50,771 bases of DNA from a virus, in IMG/VR virus record IMGVR_UViG_3300036851_000433, positions 1-50,771 of that record; one strand, given 5' to 3'. The position numbers were made by a program, and so were the translations under genes. Shown one piece after another: positions 1 through 7,453 of this stretch. How positions within the stretch are numbered: position 1 is the first letter of the stretch; each line of letters opens with the position of its first letter. The notes beneath the pieces are model-generated. The model saw only the letters and a list, made by a program, of their open reading frames with translations. It was not told the origin of the DNA and made no database searches.

Positions 1-1
1 C

Positions 2-202
2 GGCGAGGAGCAGCGGGTGCTCGCCAAGGTGCTGGACGACACCATCAGGAAGATCGAGCTGGGGGCGGTGAAGGAGCCGAAAGCGAAGGCTGCAACGGGA
101 CTTGATGACCTTGTACAGGCGTTGCGACTGGAAGGGCCGCTGTGTCGTGAGGCGGCCGACGTGATCGTGCAGTTGCGCGAGATGCGGGAGAAACAGGTAT
201 GA
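2..202 (+). CDS. Hypothetical protein, 5' end outside the window
   Basis: The frame is open from the first complete codon at the left edge, so the gene probably begins upstream; a GTG at 17 is the first start codon visible. The readable part is helical and charged and ends at a TGA that overlaps the ATG of the next gene (ATGA), which indicates translational coupling. I do not recognise a family. It is the first of five tightly packed plus-strand genes ending at 3257. Confidence 0.6.
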   Translation, partial: GEEQRVLAKVLDDTIRKIELGAVKEPKAKAATGLDDLVQALRLEGPLCREAADVIVQLREMREKQV

Positions 203-1137
203 CGCCACTGAGCACGCTTGAAGGCATGGCCAGTGCAGAGGGGCACTCCGCCCTCGTTGAGTGGATTGATTGGGAGTTCTGGGAGGACGCGAAGGTCCTG
301 CTCAAGACAGCCGTTCACTTCGATTTCCGGATGGGAGCGCCGTTGGCCGAGCACGTCGATTGGGGAGCGGAGCTGTTTGACAAGGGCGTGTTCCGGCTGC
401 CGTTCACGACGGTCTACTACACGTCACCAGCACTGCCGGACGCGGCCATGGTCGCACGCTACGACAAAGCGACCGGGCCGATGGCGCAGGAATTAACGAT
501 TCTGATCTTCGACTACATGCCGAAGATGGACCGCATGAGGGAGGGACCGAGCGCATCGCTGCGCTTCTGGGGTTCGTCATGGGAGGAGGCCCAGTGCCAG
601 TTGCGGCACTGGTGCCATCTACCAGACGGCATAGACCCTTTCTGGCAAGCGCCACGAATGCCGCTTAAGGATTTCCTCAAGTGGGAGGAGTGGGGTCCGG
701 ATGATGTCAAGAGGCATCCGGTCACGGCGAGTTTGCCGATGGAGGGGCAACGCACCCTCATCAAGGCGATCCCGTTCGTGATGGGAGCAACGGCGATGCT
801 TGCGTCGAAGGACGTAGAGCAGCAGATCGAGCGGCCATCAACACGCCTCAACGAGAAGCGTGCGCGCAGGGGCGAGCAGCCGCTTCCGGAGCGGCGGATC
901 GTGACCGTCAGGCTTCATGCCCGCGCTGCCTACGAGCAGGCAATGGAAGATCACAAGGCCGGACGCATGTCGGTGCGCATGCACCTGCGCCGGGGGCACT
1001 TCCGCACGATCTACCAGGGCACCGAGAAGGAGCGAGTGATCCCGGTCGCGCCCTGCGTCGTGAACGCGGGCGAGGGCGGGGAGGCGATCGCGAAAGCCTA
1101 CAGGGTTCACGGCAACAAGGTGGAGGCGCAGTCATGA
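199..1137 (+). CDS. Conserved-looking phage protein of unknown function (312 aa)
   Basis: The start is fixed by a 4-base ATGA overlap with the preceding gene. The C-terminal third (about residues 240-310) carries an Arg/His-rich stretch reading RMHLRRGHFRTIYQG, followed by a predicted beta strand. From memory, similar RRGH endings occur in uncharacterised phage proteins of Alphaproteobacteria; I know no function for them. The N-terminal part is rich in Trp and acidic residues and has no membrane segment or signal peptide. Its end overlaps the next start by 4 bases, so it is part of the same message. Confidence 0.75.
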   Translation: MTPLSTLEGMASAEGHSALVEWIDWEFWEDAKVLLKTAVHFDFRMGAPLAEHVDWGAELFDKGVFRLPFTTVYYTSPALPDAAMVARYDKATGPMAQELTILIFDYMPKMDRMREGPSASLRFWGSSWEEAQCQLRHWCHLPDGIDPFWQAPRMPLKDFLKWEEWGPDDVKRHPVTASLPMEGQRTLIKAIPFVMGATAMLASKDVEQQIERPSTRLNEKRARRGEQPLPERRIVTVRLHARAAYEQAMEDHKAGRMSVRMHLRRGHFRTIYQGTEKERVIPVAPCVVNAGEGGEAIAKAYRVHGNKVEAQS

Positions 1138-1547
1138 GCGTAGAGCATCTGCAGGAGATCGCAGCTGACGAGCTGATGCTGAAGCGGTTCGTGAAGGCGA
1201 TGGTGCTCCAGTGCTTCAGGGATACGGAGGCGCTGGAGAACCTTCATGCGGGGCGCTACCCAAGCTCGAAGGCCGGCGACTATTCCGACGTGAAGGTTGT
1301 GTCGCCCTTTGGAGAAATACCATGGGAGCGGCTGTCGCGCTTCAGCGACGATGAGATGCGCGTCCTCATGATCGAGGTGGTTGACCGCTGCTACGGCTTT
1401 CTCGAAGCGGTTCTGTCGAGCCCGGAGGCCGGCACGCTGGTCGCGGAACTTAAGAAGCACGATCCGTGTCCGCAATGGAAGGAGCCGAGCATGCAGCGGC
1501 TGTTTGCGAGGCACCTGCGGAAGGCACCCGAGGAGTCCAATGCCTGA
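1134..1547 (+). CDS. Hypothetical protein (137 aa)
   Basis: A mostly helical, soluble protein coupled to the previous gene by ATGA and to the next one by an 8-base overlap. No motif that I recognise. Length, codon use and tight packing support a real gene of the same early or middle operon. Confidence 0.7.
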   Translation: MSVEHLQEIAADELMLKRFVKAMVLQCFRDTEALENLHAGRYPSSKAGDYSDVKVVSPFGEIPWERLSRFSDDEMRVLMIEVVDRCYGFLEAVLSSPEAGTLVAELKKHDPCPQWKEPSMQRLFARHLRKAPEESNA

Positions 1548-2499
1548 GACTGCACAGCCAGCCCAAGGGGAAGGCTGGCAACCCCTCCCTCCTCTCCAGA
1601 TAGAGTCCTGGGGCAAGCCATTGCGGGCGGCCTTCGAGATCTTCGCCCCCCAGGCCTTGTGCATATTCACCGCGGTGCAGCCCGCATCGACCGCCCTCCT
1701 CGCCCCGTGCAAGACCCTGCCACCCGTGCCCCGGATCGGCCACAACAGCGGCTCCGTGCAGACGGTTTGGTCCACGAAGGTGGAATCCTGGCGGGGGGGC
1801 AATCCCATCCACTGGCAGGACGTGCATGGGGCAGGGGACCGACCCGGCTACGTCGACCACAAGGGCTGCTGGCCCGTCCGGTTGGGCTACACGGACAAGC
1901 AGAATATCAACCCGACGCCGCCCAAAGACCCTTACGTGGAGTACGTGCTGAGGAAGCGGGTCTGGACGCTTGGGTCTGGATACGGCGCCACGGAAGTGGG
2001 TGGGATCGTGACCGCCGCACTTGCGGAGGAGGTGGCGCGGATGCCGAACCGCCGGACGGTACTGCGCGAGCCCTACCTCGACGGTGGCTGGATATTCGAG
2101 GAGGAGCGGCGCGAGGGAGGCCGATACCTCTTCGAGCAGCACTACGTGCTCCCCGAGGCCAGGAAGCGGGGCATCAAGGTGTGGTCGGAGGATGGCCTGC
2201 GCAGGTTCCTGGATGCAGCCATCCAGCGGTCCAAGCAGGAATACAAGGGCCGCGCGCGGGAGTTCTTCAACGAGGTGTGCGCAGCCATACTGAAGGAGGA
2301 GGCGGAGGCCGAGGCCAGCCGGCATGCCCTGCAGCCACGGCAGATGACGGCGCTGGGAGAGCCGCTACGGCCGGCCTACGCCGTGACAACCGAACGGGCC
2401 GCGCCGGCGCGGGGATACTCCGTCAAGAAGGCGGTGTACGAGCCTGAGATCGCGCGGCAGATCGAGGAGAAGCGGCGGGCGAAGGGGCTCGGGGGGTAG
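1540..2499 (+). CDS. Hypothetical protein with IGHNSG motif (319 aa)
   Basis: The frame is open farther upstream, but the ATG at 1540 is preferred because it leaves a short 8-base overlap with the preceding gene. Around residue 65 the protein contains PRIGHNSGS. The IGHNS motif recurs in small phage and regulatory proteins of Alphaproteobacteria (established from memory, role unknown), and it is the best host hint in the window. The middle and C-terminal parts are Arg/Glu-rich and helical. No enzyme motif is visible. Confidence 0.65.
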   Translation: MPETAQPAQGEGWQPLPPLQIESWGKPLRAAFEIFAPQALCIFTAVQPASTALLAPCKTLPPVPRIGHNSGSVQTVWSTKVESWRGGNPIHWQDVHGAGDRPGYVDHKGCWPVRLGYTDKQNINPTPPKDPYVEYVLRKRVWTLGSGYGATEVGGIVTAALAEEVARMPNRRTVLREPYLDGGWIFEEERREGGRYLFEQHYVLPEARKRGIKVWSEDGLRRFLDAAIQRSKQEYKGRAREFFNEVCAAILKEEAEAEASRHALQPRQMTALGEPLRPAYAVTTERAAPARGYSVKKAVYEPEIARQIEEKRRAKGLGG

Positions 2500-2507
2500 G
2501 CGGGAGC

Positions 2508-3257
2508 ATGTCGTCCGATCGCATCGACTACTACCCGATCCGCATCTCCCCCGGCAGGCCGGTATGGGAGGTGGACTGGTGGGTCAGGGTGAAGCTCGGC
2601 CTCTCCACCATCAAGCCCCCCATCGAGTACCGCTGGCGCAATGCCAGCGGTCGCAAGAACGCGCCGCCCAAGGGCAAGGTAGCGGTGCCCGCCAAGCCGT
2701 CGAAGCCGGTCGCGGCCATGACGCTGTGGCGCCGGGAGCGCACCGGGGAGGCTCTGGAGCGGGCCGTGGCCGCCAACCCGGAGGAGGAGCAGGAAACCAA
2801 GAGGTCCAAGGGCAAGGACAAGTCGCAGGGCCGATCGGGGCACAAGGTGAGGCGGCCGACGGCCATCGTGCCCTGCTACATCTATCCGGGCTTCGAGCGC
2901 GGGTGCGGTTGGGAGGACTACCGGGCCTTGAAGACGCTCTCGGACGACCTGGGCTGGGGTATCCAGGGGCTGCCGCAATATTGGGACCCGCAGACGCAGG
3001 ACTACGCCTACTACGCCCTGAGCCCGGCCCAGGTCCGCTGGCTGGAGGAGGTCACGGAAGGGGATGGGCTGCGAGCCAGGACGCAGGTGCACAAGTCGCT
3101 CGGGCCCGGCGATGCGGTGAAGATCACGCAGGAGGCCTGGGCGGGCCACGAGGGCAAGTTCGTGCGCGTGGACCGGGATTACGCCAAAGTGCTGATCCAC
3201 ATCTTCGGGAGCCTGCAGATCGTGTCGGTGCCGCTGGGCGCGGTGGAGCGGGCGTGA
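2508..3257 (+). CDS. NusG-like transcription elongation factor (NGN-like plus KOW domain)
   Basis: 249 aa. The last 50 residues match the NusG C-terminal KOW domain closely: GDAVKITQEAWAGHEGKF, then VLIHIFGSLQIVSVPL, corresponding to the family pattern G-D-x-V-x-[IV]-x-x-G-x-[WF]-x-G-x-x-G and an [IV]-F-G-R-x-T-x-V-x-[LV] strand. Upstream, around residues 118-195, PCYIYPGFERG and ALSPAQVRWL resemble the second half of an NGN domain. A basic low-complexity insert (Lys/Arg/Pro/Glu, about residues 45-120) separates it from the N-terminus. NusG-family proteins bind RNA polymerase and control pausing, termination or antitermination. Its place immediately before the late region, next to a terminator, suggests it lets polymerase read the very long structural operon. 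The canonical Arg of FGR is Ser here. Inference: a phage NusG paralogue. Confidence 0.65.
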   Translation: MSSDRIDYYPIRISPGRPVWEVDWWVRVKLGLSTIKPPIEYRWRNASGRKNAPPKGKVAVPAKPSKPVAAMTLWRRERTGEALERAVAANPEEEQETKRSKGKDKSQGRSGHKVRRPTAIVPCYIYPGFERGCGWEDYRALKTLSDDLGWGIQGLPQYWDPQTQDYAYYALSPAQVRWLEEVTEGDGLRARTQVHKSLGPGDAVKITQEAWAGHEGKFVRVDRDYAKVLIHIFGSLQIVSVPLGAVERA

Positions 3258-3301
3258 GGCCGGCGCGAATGCGAGATCTCGCGTCACCTCACATCACCCC
3301 C

Positions 3302-3331
3302 TTGCGCGAAGCGAATCGAATAGGCTATACG
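3302..3331 (+). promoter_or_regulatory. Sigma70-like promoter candidate
   Basis: TTGCGC (3302-3307), 18-base spacer, TATACG (3326-3331). The same core GGCTATACGA recurs at the promoter in front of the ribbon-helix-helix gene at 48.9 kb. It would transcribe the non-coding region and the terminase genes, unless stopped at the terminator at 3569. Confidence 0.4.
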
Positions 3332-3568
3332 ATATGGGACCTCGCCCGCTACGGGCGAACCGCCTCACGTCGTATCGCGTCGCGCCCTGTTGTGCTGATA
3401 AGCCAGATGCAGAAGGGGAGGTGACGTTCCCCAGTGCGCGAAAGAGCCGGGGAAGACCGTACCGGCGTGACGCGGATTTTGCATCTTGAGCGACGCTGAG
3501 CACAAGCCCGGAGCCCCCGCCATGAAGTGACCCGACCAGCGTCAGGCGTTTGGAGATTGCCCCCAGAG

Positions 3569-3599
3569 AGCCACCCCAGTCGGGTGGCTTTCGCGTTTC
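3569..3599 (+). terminator. Intrinsic terminator
   Basis: Perfect 8-bp stem AGCCACCC/GGGTGGCT (3569-3576 and 3582-3589) with a 5-base loop, followed by the T-rich run TTCGCGTTTC. It lies between the left operon and terS, so it would separate them unless antitermination occurs. Confidence 0.7.
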
Positions 3600-3614
3600 T
3601 AAAGGCTTAGGGCA

Positions 3615-3748
3615 GAGAGCAGCGCGCCGCCGCCTTCGGCGCGGTGGGCGCACCCGGAACCCCTTTGTCCTGACACGGCCCCTCCCCGAGCGCGGCGGGT
3701 GATCGCTCACAGTCGCAGTTCGCGCCAAGGCGGCGGCGCGCTGCTCTC
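3615..3748. repeat. Long inverted repeat, 22-bp perfect arms plus a 6-bp extension
   Basis: Left arm 3615-3636 begins GAGAGCAGCGCGCCGCCGCC; the right arm 3727-3748 is its exact reverse complement over 22 bases. After one unpaired C (3637), GGCGCG (3638-3643) pairs with CGCGCC (3721-3726). About 77 bases lie between the extended arms. I see no target-site duplication, so it is not obviously a transposable element. It could be a terminase recognition or packaging site, or an mRNA hairpin ahead of terS. Confidence 0.75.
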
Positions 3749-3783
3749 ACCTCTCGTCTTCTGACAGGCTCCCTTATCATCCC

Positions 3784-4674
3784 ATGGCCAAACGCAACGA
3801 CGGCAGCGCCAAGCTGCGCTCAAAGAAGCAGGAGGCCTTCGCCCGGAAAGTGGCCCTTGAGGGGTGCGGGATCTCGGAGGCCTACCGCGCATCGCGCGAC
3901 TGCAAGGGGATGAAGGCAACGACGGTCAACGCCAACGCCAAGCGCGAGATGAAAGCGACTCCGGTCCGACTCCGTATTGAGTGGTTGCAGGAGAACGGCG
4001 ACCCGGATGCGCCGGTGGTATCGGCTGCAGCGGCAGAACTGACTCCGAAACAGTACGCCTTCTGCCGCTTCTACGTGGAGAAGTCCAACGCTTCGGAGGC
4101 CTACCGCCTGGCCTACGACGTCTCGCCGGCCACGAAGCCCGAGACCGTGCACCGCAAGGCGGCCGAAGTGCTGGCGAACGGCAAGGTGGCGGCACGCATC
4201 GCTGAATTATTCGTCGCCCTGCAGAAGCGCCACGAGGGCATCGTGGACAGGCTAAGCGCGGAATACGAGAAGCTCGCTTTCTTCGACATCTCCCAGGCGA
4301 TCCAGTGGGGCGAGACGGTGGTGGTGCGCGATCCGGGCTCGGGCGAGATCGTCTCGGAAGCCCAGAGCGTCCAGATCCGGGCCTCCAAGGACATGCCGCC
4401 CGACATCAAGGCGGCGATCTCATCCATCGAGCAGACCAAGGATGGCTGCCTCAAGGTGCGTTTCCACGACAAGACGGGGGCACTCGACAGCCTTGCCAGG
4501 ATGCACAACCTCTTCAAGAACGTGCACGAGCACACCGGCAAGGGCGGCGGGCCGATCCAGCACCAGCGTATCGAAAGCCTGTCCGACGACGAGCTCGACG
4601 ATCTGATCAGGCGTGAAAAGGAAGCGCTCGCGGTTGTCCAGAGTGGGCAGGCAAATGGTGTTGCACGCCATTGA
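3784..4674 (+). CDS. terS: Terminase small subunit with two Terminase_2-type HTH repeats
   Basis: 296 aa. Residues about 80-140 (LTPKQYAFCRFYVEK, ASEAYRLAYD, then VHRKAAEVLANGKVAARI) match the DNA-binding helix-turn-helix region of Terminase_2 family small subunits. Residues 12-70 carry a second, more diverged copy (KKQEAFARKVALEGCGISEA, then ANAKREMKATPVRLRI). Small subunits form rings that recognise the packaging site and regulate the large subunit; a tandem double HTH is longer than the usual single domain. The C-terminus is acidic and probably contacts the large subunit. It overlaps the next gene, the large terminase. The ATG at 3784 has only a weak ribosome-binding site. Confidence 0.85.
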   Translation: MAKRNDGSAKLRSKKQEAFARKVALEGCGISEAYRASRDCKGMKATTVNANAKREMKATPVRLRIEWLQENGDPDAPVVSAAAAELTPKQYAFCRFYVEKSNASEAYRLAYDVSPATKPETVHRKAAEVLANGKVAARIAELFVALQKRHEGIVDRLSAEYEKLAFFDISQAIQWGETVVVRDPGSGEIVSEAQSVQIRASKDMPPDIKAAISSIEQTKDGCLKVRFHDKTGALDSLARMHNLFKNVHEHTGKGGGPIQHQRIESLSDDELDDLIRREKEALAVVQSGQANGVARH

Positions 4675-6391
4675 TCAGGCAGGCGATCTGCGCCGCCGCA
4701 AGGAGCTTCTCGCCAAGGCCGTCCAGGAGCAGCGCAAGCGGGCCGAACGGCGTCATTTCGAGGGCGACCTGAGCGCGTTCGTTCGCGCGTCGTGGCCGGC
4801 AATCGATAGTGCGAGCTACCAGGACAGCTGGGCACTGGACGCGCTGTGCGATCACCTGACCGCAGTCACGCGCGGGCACATCAGCCGGCTGCTCATCAAC
4901 TTCCCGCCCCGGTGCGGCAAGAGCAACATTGCCTCGATCTGCTGGCCGGCATGGACGTGGGCGCAGGAGCAGCGGTCCTTCCTGTCCGGTGCGCAAGTCA
5001 GATTCCTATGCGGCTCCTACAACCACACGCTGTCGCTCCAGCACAGCAACAAGACGCGCCGTCTGCTCGGCTCGCCGTTCTACCAGCAGCACTGGGGCGA
5101 GCGGTTCGGCCTGATGGGGGACCAGAACGCCAAGCACCAGTACGACAACACGCGTGGCGGGAGCCGCATCGCCACCTCGGTGGGCGGCACCCTGATCGGT
5201 CTTGGCGGCGATGTCATCCTGGTAGACGACCCGCACAACACGGAGGAGGTCGAGAGCGAGGCGGACCGCGCGACGGTTCTGCGCTGGTGGAAGGAAATCA
5301 GCTCCACACGCCTGAACGATCCCAAGCAGTCGGCCATCGTGGTGGTGATGCAGCGTCTGCATGAGGAGGACGTGACCGGCGCCATCCTGAAGGAGCCCGG
5401 TGACGACTGGACCCATCTGATGCTGCCGATGAAGCATGATCCGGCACGGCATTGCGTGACGGTGCTGAAGCGGGATGAGAACGGGGAGCCGGAGCAAGTC
5501 TGGGAAGATCCGCGCGAGGAAGACAAGGAGTTGATGTGGCCGGAGCGCTACGGGCCGAAAGAGGTCACGGCGCTTGAGACCAAGCTCGGGCCCTATCTGG
5601 CCTCGGGGCGTCTGCAGCAGTCCCCGGAGCCGGCCAGCGGAGGCATCCTCAAGCGCGACTGGTGGGGCGCCTACGAGCTCCCCATCGGCGGCAAGCCCCG
5701 CCACCCGTTCCAGTTCGTCATCGCCTCCCTGGACCCCGCCTTCACCGCCAAGCAGGAGAACGACCCGTCAGGTTTCACGGTCTGGGCCACCTACCTGGAC
5801 CGGCACGGCGACGTGAAGATCCTCCTCCTTCACGCCTGGAAGAAGTGGCTGGAGCTCCACGGCCAGATGGTGGACCAGCTGCCCAACGAGCCCAACAAGG
5901 CCTACGTGAGGCGGGCTTCCCCGCAGTGGGGCCTGGTGGAGTGGGTCGGCTACGAGTGCAAGCGCCTCAAGGTCCACACGCTGCTGGTGGAGAACAAGGC
6001 CTCCGGCCATTCCGTGGCCCAGGAGATCGTGCGGCTCTACCACGACAAGGCGTGGACGACGCGGCTGATCGACCCCGGCGCCCAGGACAAGCGGGCGCGG
6101 GCGTTCTCGATCCAGCATCTGTTCTCATCGGGGATGGTCGAGGCGCCGGCGAGCGCGGACGGCGACATGCTCGTGTACCGCGAGTGGGCGCAGATGGTGA
6201 TTGACGAATGCGCCAAGTTCCGCGGGCTTGCCGGCGAGGAGGACAACCTGGTGGACAGTGCCACGCAGGCGCTCAGGTTCCTCCGCGACAGCGGCCTCGC
6301 CATCCGCCGCGAGGAGCGCGAGACGGCCGAGGAGATGCGGGCGCGGCACAAGCCGCAGCAGGATTCGGTCGCTCAGGACTATTTCAGCTGA
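4655..6391 (+). CDS. terL: Terminase large subunit (ATPase-nuclease)
   Basis: 578 aa from ATG 4655; an in-frame GTG at 4613 would add 14 residues and lengthen the overlap with terS. ATPase: deviant Walker A NFPPRCGKS at about residues 82-90, of the PPRxGKS type common in terminases, and Walker B VILVDDPH at about 187-194. RNase H-like nuclease: ASLDPAF (about 360), LLVENKASG (about 443-451) and DNLVDSATQAL (about 529) supply the three acidic metal-binding positions. It powers DNA translocation into the procapsid and cuts genome ends, docking on the portal encoded at 7454. Confidence 0.93.
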   Translation: MVLHAIDQAGDLRRRKELLAKAVQEQRKRAERRHFEGDLSAFVRASWPAIDSASYQDSWALDALCDHLTAVTRGHISRLLINFPPRCGKSNIASICWPAWTWAQEQRSFLSGAQVRFLCGSYNHTLSLQHSNKTRRLLGSPFYQQHWGERFGLMGDQNAKHQYDNTRGGSRIATSVGGTLIGLGGDVILVDDPHNTEEVESEADRATVLRWWKEISSTRLNDPKQSAIVVVMQRLHEEDVTGAILKEPGDDWTHLMLPMKHDPARHCVTVLKRDENGEPEQVWEDPREEDKELMWPERYGPKEVTALETKLGPYLASGRLQQSPEPASGGILKRDWWGAYELPIGGKPRHPFQFVIASLDPAFTAKQENDPSGFTVWATYLDRHGDVKILLLHAWKKWLELHGQMVDQLPNEPNKAYVRRASPQWGLVEWVGYECKRLKVHTLLVENKASGHSVAQEIVRLYHDKAWTTRLIDPGAQDKRARAFSIQHLFSSGMVEAPASADGDMLVYREWAQMVIDECAKFRGLAGEEDNLVDSATQALRFLRDSGLAIRREERETAEEMRARHKPQQDSVAQDYFS

Positions 6392-6403
6392 TTGGACGTT
6401 GCG

Positions 6404-6511
6404 TCATTGTCGCGTCTGCAGTGCGCGAAGGAGCGCATAGGTGCCGACGACCGACATTAGGCCGATGGCGAACATGGTCGCGCATTCTCCGATCAGGGCC
6501 AGCCACCACAT
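6404..6511 (-). CDS. Small single-span membrane protein (35 aa)
   Basis: The product is MWWLALIGECATMFAIGLMS followed by VVGTYALLRALQTRQ: one clear membrane helix with a basic cytoplasmic-type tail. The ATG lies 3 bases after the stop of the minus-strand gene at 6515-6883, with a GGGGATGG purine stretch in front, so the two genes look translationally coupled. It is shorter than most gene finders accept. Its role is unknown; a holin-like or exclusion protein is possible but unsupported. Confidence 0.45.
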   Translation of the reverse strand: MWWLALIGECATMFAIGLMSVVGTYALLRALQTRQ

Positions 6512-6514
6512 CGC

Positions 6515-6883
6515 CTACCATCCCCAGGAGAAGTCTTGTTCCTGTTGTGGGGCGACGAGATTGGCGCATGTGGCCGCGTCGCGAATGCGACCGTCGGCGA
6601 TGCGTCGAAGAACGAGGCCGCTCAAATGCTGCATCGCCTGCTGCCGGTCCGAAGCACTGTCGAAATGGCCGGCCATCATCACTTGGGCCGTGAGCCAATC
6701 GGCCGAAATGACCGCAGGACGTTTGCGTTGAGCGCGCGCGAACTGCTTGTGGAGTGCGACTTGCTGGGCACATTGGCGCTCGTAGGCTGCGATTTCCTCT
6801 GAGGTCAGAGGTCGGCCGGTGATCTCGTCCGTGTAGCTGCCTTCTACCTTGAGGCGCGCCAATCCAAACTGCGTATCTGACAT
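6515..6883 (-). CDS. Hypothetical protein, minus-strand insert (122 aa)
   Basis: A helical soluble protein with the stretch DEITGRPLTSEEIAAYERQC, transcribed against the surrounding packaging genes. The start ATG at 6883 lies 17 bases from the divergent plus-strand ATG at 6901. A longer frame exists upstream, but it would run into that gene. No family recognised. With the small membrane protein after it, it forms a two-gene minus-strand cassette between terL and portal. Confidence 0.6.
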   Translation of the reverse strand: MSDTQFGLARLKVEGSYTDEITGRPLTSEEIAAYERQCAQQVALHKQFARAQRKRPAVISADWLTAQVMMAGHFDSASDRQQAMQHLSGLVLRRIADGRIRDAATCANLVAPQQEQDFSWGW

Positions 6884-6900
6884 CAACGAAGGTCTCCGAA

Positions 6901-7149
6901 ATGCCAGCCGACACCACACCCCTCAACCTGACCCCATCCGATATCATCGGCGCCGTCAAGCAGGGGTGCGAGGAAATGCATGGATACCTCTCCCGCACCC
7001 CTGTTTTGGAGGTAGATGGAGGGGTATGCCAGGCGCACCTGGACCGGCTGGCGGCCATGATCGGCATGGTGGCGCCGGCGAGGGTGCGGTCGAACGGAGA
7101 GGATGCGGGTGCATCCGACCAGACGGGGCGCGAGGCGCGGGCGGGCTAG
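6901..7149 (+). CDS. Hypothetical protein (82 aa)
   Basis: Starts after GAAGG with 8-base spacing. The N-terminal half reads as an amphipathic helical protein (PSDIIGAVKQGCEEMHGYL) and the last 20 residues are low complexity. Its TAG stop shares the palindrome CTAG with the stop of the convergent gene at 7146-7418. Function unknown. Confidence 0.45.
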   Translation: MPADTTPLNLTPSDIIGAVKQGCEEMHGYLSRTPVLEVDGGVCQAHLDRLAAMIGMVAPARVRSNGEDAGASDQTGREARAG

Positions 7150-7418
7150 CGCTTCACGGGCGCGGTCGCGTCGACCCCATCCCATTGAGGGGGCTTCCAC
7201 CCATCGGTGAAATGCATGGACCAGCAGTCCGGGTGAATAAACGGCGCCCCGCACGTCGCGCATGGCGGCTTGTGGATCGAACCCACTCCGGGAACGTCGA
7301 CTTGGCGCCAGTTCCCGAAAGCGTTGCCCCACTCTTCGTCACCAAGCGCAACATCACGTAGCGCCTCGCCGATCACATGCCCGTTCGTGCAGGTAATGAG
7401 GTCGCCTTTCTTGATCAT
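7146..7418 (-). CDS. Hypothetical small protein with a CxxC motif (90 aa)
   Basis: Contains ITCTNGHVIG near the N-terminus and PPCATCGAPFIHPDC near the middle, so several Cys and His residues could bind a metal. The ATG follows AGGAGGG with almost no spacing, and an in-frame TAG four codons upstream leaves no alternative start. That crowding is odd but suggests a strong ribosome-binding site. It is antisense to the flanking packaging genes. Confidence 0.55.
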   Translation of the reverse strand: MIKKGDLITCTNGHVIGEALRDVALGDEEWGNAFGNWRQVDVPGVGSIHKPPCATCGAPFIHPDCWSMHFTDGWKPPQWDGVDATAPVKR

Positions 7419-7453
7419 CCCTCCTGTCTACCAGAAGGCCGCGTAAAGCGCCA

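Larger units (their letters stand above)
3258..3783 (+). other. 526-base non-coding control region before the terminase genes
   Basis: No convincing gene is present on either strand. The region holds a sigma70-like site, several GC-rich hairpins (for example GGGG/CCCC near 3416-3433), an intrinsic terminator and a very long inverted repeat, each listed separately. Its position directly upstream of terS makes it a natural place for a packaging-initiation (pac or cos) site and for the late promoter. Confidence 0.6.

Noticed and set aside
1450-3287. Long open frames opposite the left operon
   Set aside because: Same GC-bias effect; no ribosome-binding sites, and the composition is unlike the accepted minus-strand genes.
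3615-3748. A small transposable element (MITE)
   Set aside because: No target duplication beside the arms and only one copy in the window; kept as an inverted repeat of unknown role.
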